From: UBA668 sp049318165
GTDB taxonomy: Bacteria > Actinomycetota > Acidimicrobiia > Acidimicrobiales > Ilumatobacteraceae
Assembly: GCA_049318165.1 (NCBI GenBank)
Contig: JBMOGW010000017.1
Coordinates: forward strand, 1-29,419
DNA: 29,419 nt
Reading direction: 5' to 3'
Shown: piece after piece, positions 20,295-27,569 of the stretch
Position numbering within the stretch: the first letter of the stretch is position 1
Layout: every line of letters begins with the position of its first letter
Notes under the pieces: model-generated
What the model was told of the DNA's origin: nothing
Databases searched by the model: none
The model's input: the letters and a program-made list of their open reading frames with translations, nothing else
Translations under genes and position numbers: made by a program

Positions 20295-21914
20295 ATGACG
20301 ACGTCGCGCACTCTTGTTGCCGGTGGACGAGTGTTCACCTCCGACCCCGACCGGCCGTGGGCCGAGGCCATGGTGGTGGAGGGCGACCGCATCGTGCACG
20401 TCGGTGACGACGCCTCGGCGCGGGCGCTCGCCGGTGACGATGCGGACGTCGTCGACCTGGCCGGGGGCGTGGCGATGCCCGGGTTCGTGGACGGTCACGC
20501 GCACCTGCTGATGACCGGCGGCGCGCTGCTGAAGGCGCAGCTGCGGTTCTGCACGTCGCTCGACGAGATCCGCGGCAAGCTGATCGAGTGGCGCGCGGCG
20601 AACCCCGATGCGCCGCGTGTGCTGGGCATCGCGTGGCAGTACTCGGCGCTGCCCGGCTCGCTGCCGCACCGGGCGATGCTCGACGACCTGTTCCCCGACG
20701 TGCCGGTGTACCTCGACTCGTTCGACCTCCACTCGGCGTGGGTGAACACGGCGGCGTTGCGCGAGCTGGGCATCACGAACGACACGCCGAACCCGATCGG
20801 CGGAGAGATCGTGCGCGACCCGGCGACCGGCGAGGCAACCGGCCACCTGCAGGAGACCGCCTGCATCAACTGGGTGTGGCCGTTGCTGGCGCGCGTGGGT
20901 GATGCCGGCCGCGACGCTCACCTGGCCGCGACGCTGCGCGCCTACAACGAGACCGGCGTGACCACGTCGGTGGAGATGGCGCTGGAGGACTCCGCCCTCG
21001 CAGCGATGCGCCGCGCCGAAGCTGCCGGCAGTCTCACCGTGCGTGTGGTCGCGCACTGCATCGTGCACCGTGACGAGGACCCGGACGAGGAACTGGCGCA
21101 GGTGCGCCGTGCCGCTGCGCTGGCGGCCGAGCCGTCGAGCGACCTGCTGCGCGTGATCGGGATCAAGCTGATCGGTGACGGCACGATCGACGGCTGTACC
21201 GCCGCGCTGACCGAGCCGTACACGACCGGAGCGAACGCGGACCCGATCTGGGATGCCGAGTCGATGCGCCGCGTGGTGGTGGAAGCCGATGCGCTCGGGC
21301 TGCAGATCGCCATCCATGCGATCGGTGACTACACGGTGCGCATCGCCGTCGACGCGCTGGAGGAGGCCGCTCGCGTGAACGGCACCACCGGCCGCCGGCA
21401 CCGCATCGAGCACCTGGAGTACACCGATGATGTGGAGATCGGCCGCCTCGCCCCGGCCGGGATCACTGCGTCGATGCAGCCCGTGCACATCGACCCGGTC
21501 ATCTACAGCAACTGGGGCGCGATGCTCGGTGACGAGCGTGCGCAGAAGGGCTTCGCGTGGCGAGCGTTCCTCGAGGCCGGGGCGACCCTGGCGTTCGGCA
21601 CCGACACGCCGACGGCGCCGCACGAGCCGCTGCACAACATGTACATCGCGGCAACCCGCAAGTCGCCCTACGACGACTCGCTGCCGCCGCACCGCCCGGA
21701 CCACGCGCTGCCGCTCGAGGAGGCCGTCGTGCACGGGACCCGCGACTCGGCGTGGGCCAGCTTCCTCGAGGACCGCGTCGGCACGCTCGCGCCGGGGCTG
21801 TTCGCCGACTACATCGTCCTCGACCGCGACCCGTTCGCCGAGGGGCCGAAGGCGTTGCTCGAGGCCCAGGTGGTGCGCACCGTGCTCGGCGGCCGCACGG
21901 TCCACCCGCGCTGA
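20295..21914 (+). CDS. Amidohydrolase family 3 protein (YtcJ-like)
   Basis: A 539-residue metal-dependent amidohydrolase. The N-terminal beta-sandwich part is GGRVFTSDPDRPWAEAM. The metal-binding H-x-H is His68-x-His70 (FVDGHAHLLMTGG). Later landmarks are HSAWVNTAALRELGI, GTIDGCTAALTEPY, AIHAIGDYTVRIAVD, RHRIEHLEY and FGTDTPTAPHEPL, which carry the remaining metal and catalytic residues, and a C-terminal GLFADYIVLDRDPF. This is the layout of YtcJ/NfdA-like enzymes that hydrolyse N-acyl or N-formyl groups. Length is typical. Divergent from the hydrolase at 19435-20268. Confidence 0.92.
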   Translation: MTTSRTLVAGGRVFTSDPDRPWAEAMVVEGDRIVHVGDDASARALAGDDADVVDLAGGVAMPGFVDGHAHLLMTGGALLKAQLRFCTSLDEIRGKLIEWRAANPDAPRVLGIAWQYSALPGSLPHRAMLDDLFPDVPVYLDSFDLHSAWVNTAALRELGITNDTPNPIGGEIVRDPATGEATGHLQETACINWVWPLLARVGDAGRDAHLAATLRAYNETGVTTSVEMALEDSALAAMRRAEAAGSLTVRVVAHCIVHRDEDPDEELAQVRRAAALAAEPSSDLLRVIGIKLIGDGTIDGCTAALTEPYTTGANADPIWDAESMRRVVVEADALGLQIAIHAIGDYTVRIAVDALEEAARVNGTTGRRHRIEHLEYTDDVEIGRLAPAGITASMQPVHIDPVIYSNWGAMLGDERAQKGFAWRAFLEAGATLAFGTDTPTAPHEPLHNMYIAATRKSPYDDSLPPHRPDHALPLEEAVVHGTRDSAWASFLEDRVGTLAPGLFADYIVLDRDPFAEGPKALLEAQVVRTVLGGRTVHPR

Positions 21915-21928
21915 GGCGACCCGATGGC

Positions 21929-21949
21929 GTCCGGCGTCAGACGCCGGAC
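21929..21949. terminator. Convergent terminator hairpin
   Basis: GTCCGGCGTC (21929-21938), A, GACGCCGGAC (21940-21949) is a perfect inverted repeat; in RNA an 8-bp stem with a 5-base loop is likely. It lies 14 bases after the amidohydrolase stop and overlaps the last codons of azlD on the other strand. There is no T run. It probably ends both transcripts. Confidence 0.6.
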
Positions 21950-22275
21950 AGACGCACGACGGTGAACACCGCCATGCCGACGACGATCATCGCCGTCATG
22001 TTGCGCCACCGGGCGAAGACCGCGGCCGCCGCCAGGAGCGCCCACATCTGGTGGTTGTGCCAGCTGATGTAGGGCTCGTGGTTCCGGGTGAACACCGTCG
22101 GGGCGATGATCGCAGAGAGGGCGCAGACCGGTGCGTACCGCAGCGCTCGCTCCCAGCTCTTCGGCAGTTGGATGCGCGGCGGGAGCATGAAGAAACTGCT
22201 GCGCGTCGCGAACGTCACCACCGTGAGCCCTGCGGCGGCAGCGGCCATGTAGGCGACGTCGTGGAAGCCGCTCAC
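21937..22275 (-). CDS. azlD: AzlD-family branched-chain amino acid transport protein
   Basis: A 112-residue membrane protein with three to four helices (YMAAAAAGLTVVTFATR, ALRYAPVCALSAIIAPTVF, MWALLAAAAVFARW, MTAMIVVGMAVFTVVRL). AzlD is the small partner of AzlC in branched-chain amino acid export. Its GTG overlaps the azlC stop as GTGA, so the two subunits are translated together. It is the last gene of a four-gene minus-strand operon, and its end lies in the terminator hairpin. Confidence 0.85.
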   Translation of the reverse strand: MSGFHDVAYMAAAAAGLTVVTFATRSSFFMLPPRIQLPKSWERALRYAPVCALSAIIAPTVFTRNHEPYISWHNHQMWALLAAAAVFARWRNMTAMIVVGMAVFTVVRLSGV

Positions 22276-23033
22276 GTGGCCACCGGTTCCAGCGATCGAG
22301 CGCTGCGATCACGTCGTTCCCGCCACTGATCGGCAGCAACGGCAACGGCGCCACCGGCGACGATCGACACCAGCAGACCCAGTCGCATCGGCATCCCGAC
22401 CAGCAGCACCGAGAGCACGGCGGTGACGATCAGCCCGGCGACCGCCGGCAACTTGTTCGCCATCGGGATGAGCACCGCCACGAGCGCCAGCGCGGCGGCG
22501 AGGTCGAGTCCCCACGACGTGGGTGCCAATCCGCCGAGCACGATGCCGAGCATCGACGACATCTGCCACGCCACCCAGTTCACGGTCGCTCCGCCGTAGA
22601 AGAAGCCGTACTGCTCGGACGTGCCCCTTTCCTCGGCGTCGGCGAAACGCCGCGAGAACAGCGCGAAACCGAGGTCGCCGTTGAGGTAGCCGGCCAGCAA
22701 CCGCTGCTGCCACGGCAGCCGCACGAAGTAGCTCCTCGACGCGGCCGCGAAGATCACGAACCGCAGGTTCACCAGCAGCGCGGTGACCCACACGATCGGC
22801 AGCGGTGTGCCGACAGCCAGCAGCGGCAGCACCGCCAGTTGTGCCGAGCCGGCGAACACGAACAGCGTCACCGCAGCTGCGCCGCCCATCGTCATGCCGC
22901 CGTTCACCATCGCCACGCCCGTGACGAGACCCCAGACGGAGATCGCCAGCGCGAACGGCATCATCGACCGCACGCCCGCCCGGTACTCGTCGAACGAGCA
23001 CGGGCCGAACAGCCAGTGGCGGAGATGTCTCAT
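22272..23033 (-). CDS. azlC: AzlC-family branched-chain amino acid exporter subunit
   Basis: A 253-residue polytopic membrane protein. Landmarks are DEYRAGVRSMMPFALAISV, GGAAAVTLFVFAGSAQLAVL, VTALLVNLRFVIFAAASRS and GYLNGDLGFALFSRRF, characteristic of AzlC. The family exports branched-chain amino acids (and toxic analogues) together with AzlD. ATG 23033 is used because it makes an ATGA overlap with the nucleoside hydrolase stop; the longer frame is antisense-like noise inside the hydrolase gene. The unusual operon partners are an MFS exporter and a nucleoside hydrolase. Confidence 0.88.
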   Translation of the reverse strand: MRHLRHWLFGPCSFDEYRAGVRSMMPFALAISVWGLVTGVAMVNGGMTMGGAAAVTLFVFAGSAQLAVLPLLAVGTPLPIVWVTALLVNLRFVIFAAASRSYFVRLPWQQRLLAGYLNGDLGFALFSRRFADAEERGTSEQYGFFYGGATVNWVAWQMSSMLGIVLGGLAPTSWGLDLAAALALVAVLIPMANKLPAVAGLIVTAVLSVLLVGMPMRLGLLVSIVAGGAVAVAADQWRERRDRSARSLEPVAT

Positions 23034-23983
23034 CGGGCGAGGTGCTCGAACTCCAGCTCGATGACGGCGCGCTCGTCCACCGTGGTGAGGATGCGCACGG
23101 GGCGGCGGCCGCTCCACGGGCCCTCCTCGTCGCTGTCGCGCAGCGCGGGAAGGGTCGTGCCGCGGCACACGCTGTGGCCGGTGTCGACGCGGATCGGCAG
23201 CTCCCTCCACGTGAACAGGTGCGGCGCGAGCAGATAGCTGATCGTGGTGGAATCGTGCACGAAGATGCCGTCGACATTGCTGCGCTCGCGGTAGAAGTTC
23301 GCGTAGTACGGCATGATCGCGGCGAGGTGCGCGGCGCGCGGGCCGGGGATGTCGGCGAGGCGGGCGAGGTCGACCGACGTCATGTTGATGTGGTGGGTGA
23401 CGTCGAGGCCCGCCATGACGATCGGGCAGTCAGCCCCGAACACGATGTCGGCTGCCTCCGGGTCGTTGATGATGTTCGCCTCTGCGGCGGGCGAAGCGTT
23501 GCCGCTCGTGAACGCGGCACCGCCCATCACCACGATCTGGTGCACGAACTGGGTGAGGTCGGGCCGCATCAGCATCGCCAAGGCCATGTTGGTGAACGGC
23601 CCGAGCAGCACCACCGTGATCTCCTCCGGCGACGCCATCACGGTGTCGATGATGAACTGCGCGGCATGCACGCCGACCGGCTCGCGCGTCGACGGCGGCA
23701 GGAACACGTCACCCTGACCGTCGTCGCCGTGGACGAAGTCGGCGGGGCCGCGGTACTGCATCGCCAGCGGGCGGGTGGCGCCGTGCGCCACCTGGATGTC
23801 CGGGCGGCCGGCGATGTCGAGCAGGCGGAGTGCGTTGGTGGTGCACACATCGGTGTGCGCGTTGCCGAACACGGTGGTGAGACCGACGACCTCCAGCTCG
23901 GGCGAGGCGAGCGCATAGAAGATGGCCATGGCATCGTCGATGCCGGGGTCGGTGTCGATCAGGATCTTCGTCGGGGCGCTCAC
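23030..23983 (-). CDS. Inosine/uridine-preferring nucleoside hydrolase
   Basis: A 317-residue ribonucleoside hydrolase. The calcium site D-x-D-P-G-x-D-D is at residues 10-17 (IDTDPGIDD). Further landmarks are VLLGPFTNMALAM, QIVVMGGAAF, EANIINDPEAADIVF, GLDVTHHINM and the distal Asp in FVHDSTT. It splits the N-glycosidic bond of nucleosides into base and ribose in purine/pyrimidine salvage. GTG 23983 overlaps the MFS stop as GTGA and the stop overlaps azlC as ATGA. Length matches the family. Confidence 0.92.
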   Translation of the reverse strand: MSAPTKILIDTDPGIDDAMAIFYALASPELEVVGLTTVFGNAHTDVCTTNALRLLDIAGRPDIQVAHGATRPLAMQYRGPADFVHGDDGQGDVFLPPSTREPVGVHAAQFIIDTVMASPEEITVVLLGPFTNMALAMLMRPDLTQFVHQIVVMGGAAFTSGNASPAAEANIINDPEAADIVFGADCPIVMAGLDVTHHINMTSVDLARLADIPGPRAAHLAAIMPYYANFYRERSNVDGIFVHDSTTISYLLAPHLFTWRELPIRVDTGHSVCRGTTLPALRDSDEEGPWSGRRPVRILTTVDERAVIELEFEHLAR

Positions 23984-25245
23984 CCGTCGGAGGGTATCGG
24001 TGCAGCCTCGTCGTCGGCGATCCCTCGGTCCGGTTCGACCAACCGGAACCACCCGGTCACCGCGATGGTGGCGACCACGTGGAACGCCGCGGCGGCGAAC
24101 AGGGCGGTGGCGACACCCGTGGCGTCGGCGATGGCACCCCAGGCGACGGTGCCCACCGACTGGGCCAGCCACACCGTGAGCATCACGACGGACGAGGCCC
24201 GGCCGCGGATCCAGGCCGGCAGCAGCAGCATGAACATCGAGTAGACGATGTTCATCTGCACCATCGACCCGATGCCCGCCAGCAGCACGCCGACGACCGC
24301 GACGGGGAACGAGGTGGTGGCGGCGAGCAGCGTGATGCCGATCGACCAGGTGATGGCCGCGGCCACCACCAGTCCATTCGGTCCGGTGTGTGCCCGCGCT
24401 CTCGGCACCAGCCACACGGCCACGACGGCGCCCAGGCCGAGGGCCGCGGCCATCACGCCGTATTGCCCGGCGGTGGTGTCCAGCCGCTGGCGGGCCACGA
24501 TCGGCAGCAGGGCCACGAGCGCCGCGACCGCGAGGAACGCGAGGAAGATGCGCACGGCGTACTTCTGCAGCTCGGGCCGGCGCAGGAAGTAGGCGGCCCC
24601 CGACTTCATCGCGGCCATCAGCGGCTCGTCGGAGGTCGGCCCCGGCCGAGCGGGGCGGTACCGCCACATCACGGCCACGATGCCGAGGAACGACGCGGCG
24701 TTGAGCATGAACACGGCGCCGGGGCCGCTGAGTGCGATCACCACGCCGGCGAGCGCCGGGCCGGCCGACTGTGCCCCGTTGTAGGCGATGTTGTTCATGC
24801 CGATCGCCTGCGTCAGCTCGCTCGGCGCCACCAGGTCGGGCAGCAGGGCCATGAACGCCGGCGCCGACATCGTGAGCGCGATCGACAGCAGGAACGTGCC
24901 GCCGAGCAGCAGCGGCACGTCGAGCCGGTCCGTCATGGCCAGCACACCGAGCACCGCTGCGAACACCATCGAGATCGACTGCGACAGCAGGATCAAGCGC
25001 CGACGGTCCACCACGTCGGCCAGCACGCCCGCAGGGATGGCCACCAGGAAGCCGGGGATCGCCCACGCCGTCTGCACCAGGCTGACGACGGTGGGCGAGT
25101 CCGACAGGTCGGTCATCGCCCACGCGGCGGCGACGGTGTGCATCACCGTGCCGATGTTCGACACCAGGCTGGCGATGAACAGGTCGCGGAACACTCGGAC
25201 GCGCAGCGGTGACCACGGGCTGGTGGCGGTCACTGCGGCGGTCAC
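23980..25245 (-). CDS. MFS transporter (EntS-like, MFS_3 family)
   Basis: A 421-residue major facilitator protein with about 12 transmembrane helices. Landmarks are FRDLFIASLVSNIGTVMHTV, GVLADVVDRRRLILLSQS (the cytoplasmic loop 2-3 motif A-like) and AIGMNNIAYNGAQSAGPALA. This family usually exports siderophores or drugs. It is the first gene of the four-gene operon MFS-nucleoside hydrolase-azlC-azlD, all junctions overlapping by four bases. GTG 25245 is uncertain; another GTG is four codons further in. The substrate is unknown; given its partners it might move nucleosides or amino acids. Confidence 0.88.
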   Translation of the reverse strand: MTAAVTATSPWSPLRVRVFRDLFIASLVSNIGTVMHTVAAAWAMTDLSDSPTVVSLVQTAWAIPGFLVAIPAGVLADVVDRRRLILLSQSISMVFAAVLGVLAMTDRLDVPLLLGGTFLLSIALTMSAPAFMALLPDLVAPSELTQAIGMNNIAYNGAQSAGPALAGVVIALSGPGAVFMLNAASFLGIVAVMWRYRPARPGPTSDEPLMAAMKSGAAYFLRRPELQKYAVRIFLAFLAVAALVALLPIVARQRLDTTAGQYGVMAAALGLGAVVAVWLVPRARAHTGPNGLVVAAAITWSIGITLLAATTSFPVAVVGVLLAGIGSMVQMNIVYSMFMLLLPAWIRGRASSVVMLTVWLAQSVGTVAWGAIADATGVATALFAAAAFHVVATIAVTGWFRLVEPDRGIADDEAAPIPSDG

Positions 25246-25292
25246 GGGATGCAGTCTGCCGTGCCGGTCGGCTCCGACAGCGGTGGCTCTCT

Positions 25293-25312
25293 GACGAGGC
25301 TTGTTCCTCGTC
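25293..25312. repeat. Inverted repeat between divergent MFS genes
   Basis: GACGAGG (25293-25299), 6 bases, CCTCGTC (25306-25312), with another GACGAGG near 25344. It lies in the 195-base gap between the two divergent transporter genes and could be an operator for one or both; otherwise the gap shows no clear promoter. Confidence 0.35.
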
Positions 25313-25440
25313 CCCTGGATCTCTCACGTTCGGCCCATGTCGGACGAGGGGCAAGTCGGTCGCCTGATCGGGCGTACATCGAAGCTGCGGTGCGAGTGAT
25401 TCCGGCCCGCCCGTTCCGCACCAACCGGTAGGTTGCCCGC

Positions 25441-26775
25441 GTGACGCGTGCACGGCTGCGGCTCGGCGGCAACTACCGCAAGTTGTACGCGGCAACCGCG
25501 CTCTCGAACATCGGCGACGGCATGTCGGCGATCGCGTACCCCTGGCTGGCGAGTGCCGTCACGCGTAACCCGATTCTCGTCGCGGTGATCGCCGCGGCCC
25601 AGCGGCTGCCGTGGCTGGTGTTCACACTGCCGGCGGGCGTCATCACCGACCGGGTGGACCGCAAGCGGGCCATGGTGCTGATGGACTCGCTGCGTTTCGT
25701 GTTCACGCTGCTGATCGCATTCGCCGTGTTCGGCGCGCAGGACTCGCTGCCCAAGCCCGACGAGGTGCAGTCGGTGGTCGGCACGCGCGCCGGCCTGTAC
25801 GTGCTGCTCGTGATCGCCACGCTGCTGCTCGGCTGCGCGGAAGTGCTGCGCGACAACTCCAACCAGACGTTCCTGCCGTCGATCGTCGCCCCCGAGCACC
25901 TCGAGCACGCCAACGGCCGCATCTGGAGCATCGAGAGCATCGCCAACCAGTTCGTCGGACCACCGCTCGGCTCGTTGTTGCTGATGGTGGCGTTCTCCGC
26001 CCCGTTCTTCGTCGACGCCGGTTCGTTCTTCGCCGCGGCGGCCCTCGTGGCGCTCATCCCGGGCATGTTCCGTGCCGAACGGCCGGAGGGGGAGACCTCC
26101 CGCCCGCACTGGCGCAGCGAGTTGAAGGAGGGGTTCGGCTGGTTGTGGCGCAACGAGGTGCTGCGCGCGATGGCCGTCGCGCTCGGCGTCATGAACCTGG
26201 CGACCAACATGAGCGGCGCCGTCTTCGTGCTGTTCGCGCAGGACGTGCTGCAGGTCACGCCGTTCACGTTCACGCTGATGGGCTTCGGCGGTGCGCTCGG
26301 CGGCATCATTGGTGGCTACACCGCCCCGCGGTTCTCCAAGCGATTCGGCAGCGGCGCCAGCCTGGCCATTTCGGTGGGCGCCTTCGCCGTCTGCCAGGCC
26401 GTCATCGGTCTCATCACCTGGTGGCCGCTCGTCGCGCTGTCGTTCGGCGTCGGCGTCATGTTCTCGATGCTGTGGAACGTCATCACGGTCAGCTTCCGGC
26501 AGACGATCATCCCGTCTCATCTGCTCGGCCGGGTGAACAGCGTCTACCGGTTCTTCGGCTGGGGGATGATCCCCATCGGCGCGGTGCTCGGCGGGCTGTT
26601 CGTGGCGGTGATGACCCACTTCGTCTCGCGCAACGCCGCGCTCCGGCTGATCTGGTTCGTCGACGGCGGCATCCATCTGGTGCTGCTCGTGTTCGTGCTG
26701 CGCGTCCTCACCACCGAGAAGATCGAGGCGATGCGTGCCGCGGCGGCACCCGACGCCGCGAGACTGGGCGGATGA
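25441..26775 (+). CDS. MFS transporter (MFS_3 family)
   Basis: A 444-residue transporter of the same broad family as its divergent neighbour. About 12 helices are visible. Landmarks are NYRKLYAATALSNIGDGMSA, PAGVITDRVDRKRAMVLMD, ANGRIWSIESIANQFVGPPL and FRQTIIPSHLLGRVNSVYRF, the last two typical of MFS_3 exporters. GTG 25441 matches the usual start position before NYRKLY. Its stop overlaps the AlkB-like gene ATG by four bases, so the two proteins are coupled. The substrate is unknown. Confidence 0.9.
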   Translation: MTRARLRLGGNYRKLYAATALSNIGDGMSAIAYPWLASAVTRNPILVAVIAAAQRLPWLVFTLPAGVITDRVDRKRAMVLMDSLRFVFTLLIAFAVFGAQDSLPKPDEVQSVVGTRAGLYVLLVIATLLLGCAEVLRDNSNQTFLPSIVAPEHLEHANGRIWSIESIANQFVGPPLGSLLLMVAFSAPFFVDAGSFFAAAALVALIPGMFRAERPEGETSRPHWRSELKEGFGWLWRNEVLRAMAVALGVMNLATNMSGAVFVLFAQDVLQVTPFTFTLMGFGGALGGIIGGYTAPRFSKRFGSGASLAISVGAFAVCQAVIGLITWWPLVALSFGVGVMFSMLWNVITVSFRQTIIPSHLLGRVNSVYRFFGWGMIPIGAVLGGLFVAVMTHFVSRNAALRLIWFVDGGIHLVLLVFVLRVLTTEKIEAMRAAAAPDAARLGG

Positions 26776-27500
26776 GCACGCCCGACCCGGGAGCCGCCGC
26801 GCCACGCGACCTTCGCATCGATCGCCGCGCGCCAGTGCGCCGCATCGAACTCGGGTCAGGCACGTGGGTGGACCTGGTGGAGGGCTTCGTGCGCGACCCG
26901 CAGGGCGAGCTCGACGACGTGCTCGCGACGGTGCCGTGGGCGCAGGCCGAGGTGCTGCGCTACGACCAGTACGTGCCCGAGCAGCGGCTGTCCGCCGGCC
27001 TGCGCGCCGACACCCGACCGCTGCTGCGCCAGACCGACCTGCACCTGCAGGCCACGTACCGTCAGGCCTTCGACGGCGTGGCCGCGATCCTCTACCGCGA
27101 CGGCACCGACTTCCAGGGCCTGCACAGCGACCGTGAGATGCGCTGGCTGGACGACACCTTGATCGCCATCATGGTGCTGGGTGAGCGGCGGCCGTTCGTG
27201 TTCCGCCCCCGCACCGACTGGACCGAATCGCTGGCGCATCGCGACCCCGCGGGCGCCGGACCGAACGACGTCGTGGTCCATCCCGGGCGTGGCGATCTGA
27301 TGGTGATGGGTGGCCGCTGCCAGGCCGATTGGTTGCACGGCGTGCCCGCGTGCCCCACTCCCGAACCACGGGTGTCGCTCACCTGGCGCTGGGCTCGGCG
27401 TACCGGTCGGCCGGACACGAGTCCCACCTATTACGACGGCCGACGCTTCAGCGATGCACCTCGCCGTCCTCCCACCCGGACCCGCCGTTCCGCATCGTGA
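26772..27500 (+). CDS. AlkB-like 2-oxoglutarate/Fe(II) dioxygenase
   Basis: A 242-residue AlkB-family enzyme. Metal ligands are His118 and Asp120 (GLHSDREMRW) and His189 (DWLHGVP). The 2-oxoglutarate-binding Arg is Arg200 and a second conserved Arg is Arg206 (PEPRVSLTWRWARR). AlkB proteins remove methyl groups from alkylated DNA or RNA bases by oxidation. The N-terminal part DLVEGFVRD and ALL..Q.DLHLQATYR-like region resembles the nucleotide-recognition lid. It overlaps the MFS gene by four bases. A C-terminal Arg/Thr/Pro-rich tail of about 30 residues follows. It could repair alkylation damage or act on RNA; the transporter partner suggests defence against an alkylating compound, which is speculation. 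Confidence 0.88.
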   Translation: MSTPDPGAAAPRDLRIDRRAPVRRIELGSGTWVDLVEGFVRDPQGELDDVLATVPWAQAEVLRYDQYVPEQRLSAGLRADTRPLLRQTDLHLQATYRQAFDGVAAILYRDGTDFQGLHSDREMRWLDDTLIAIMVLGERRPFVFRPRTDWTESLAHRDPAGAGPNDVVVHPGRGDLMVMGGRCQADWLHGVPACPTPEPRVSLTWRWARRTGRPDTSPTYYDGRRFSDAPRRPPTRTRRSAS

Positions 27501-27569
27501 AATTCCCGGGACGATCGTCTTGCGAATGAGGATGGCGAAGGGGTTTCCGAAGGCTTAGATTGGGGATTC

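Noticed and set aside
20211..21905. 564-codon minus-strand open frame opposite the amidohydrolase
   Set aside because: Antisense shadow with Arg/His/Val-rich composition; the amidohydrolase carries all family motifs.
23984..25495. Long extension of the nucleoside hydrolase frame upstream
   Set aside because: It is out of frame within the MFS gene; the GTG at 23983 starts the conserved hydrolase fold directly.
27555..27560. TTAGAT as a -10 element for the formate dehydrogenase gene
   Set aside because: It lies too close to the TTG start and no -35 is found at the right spacing.
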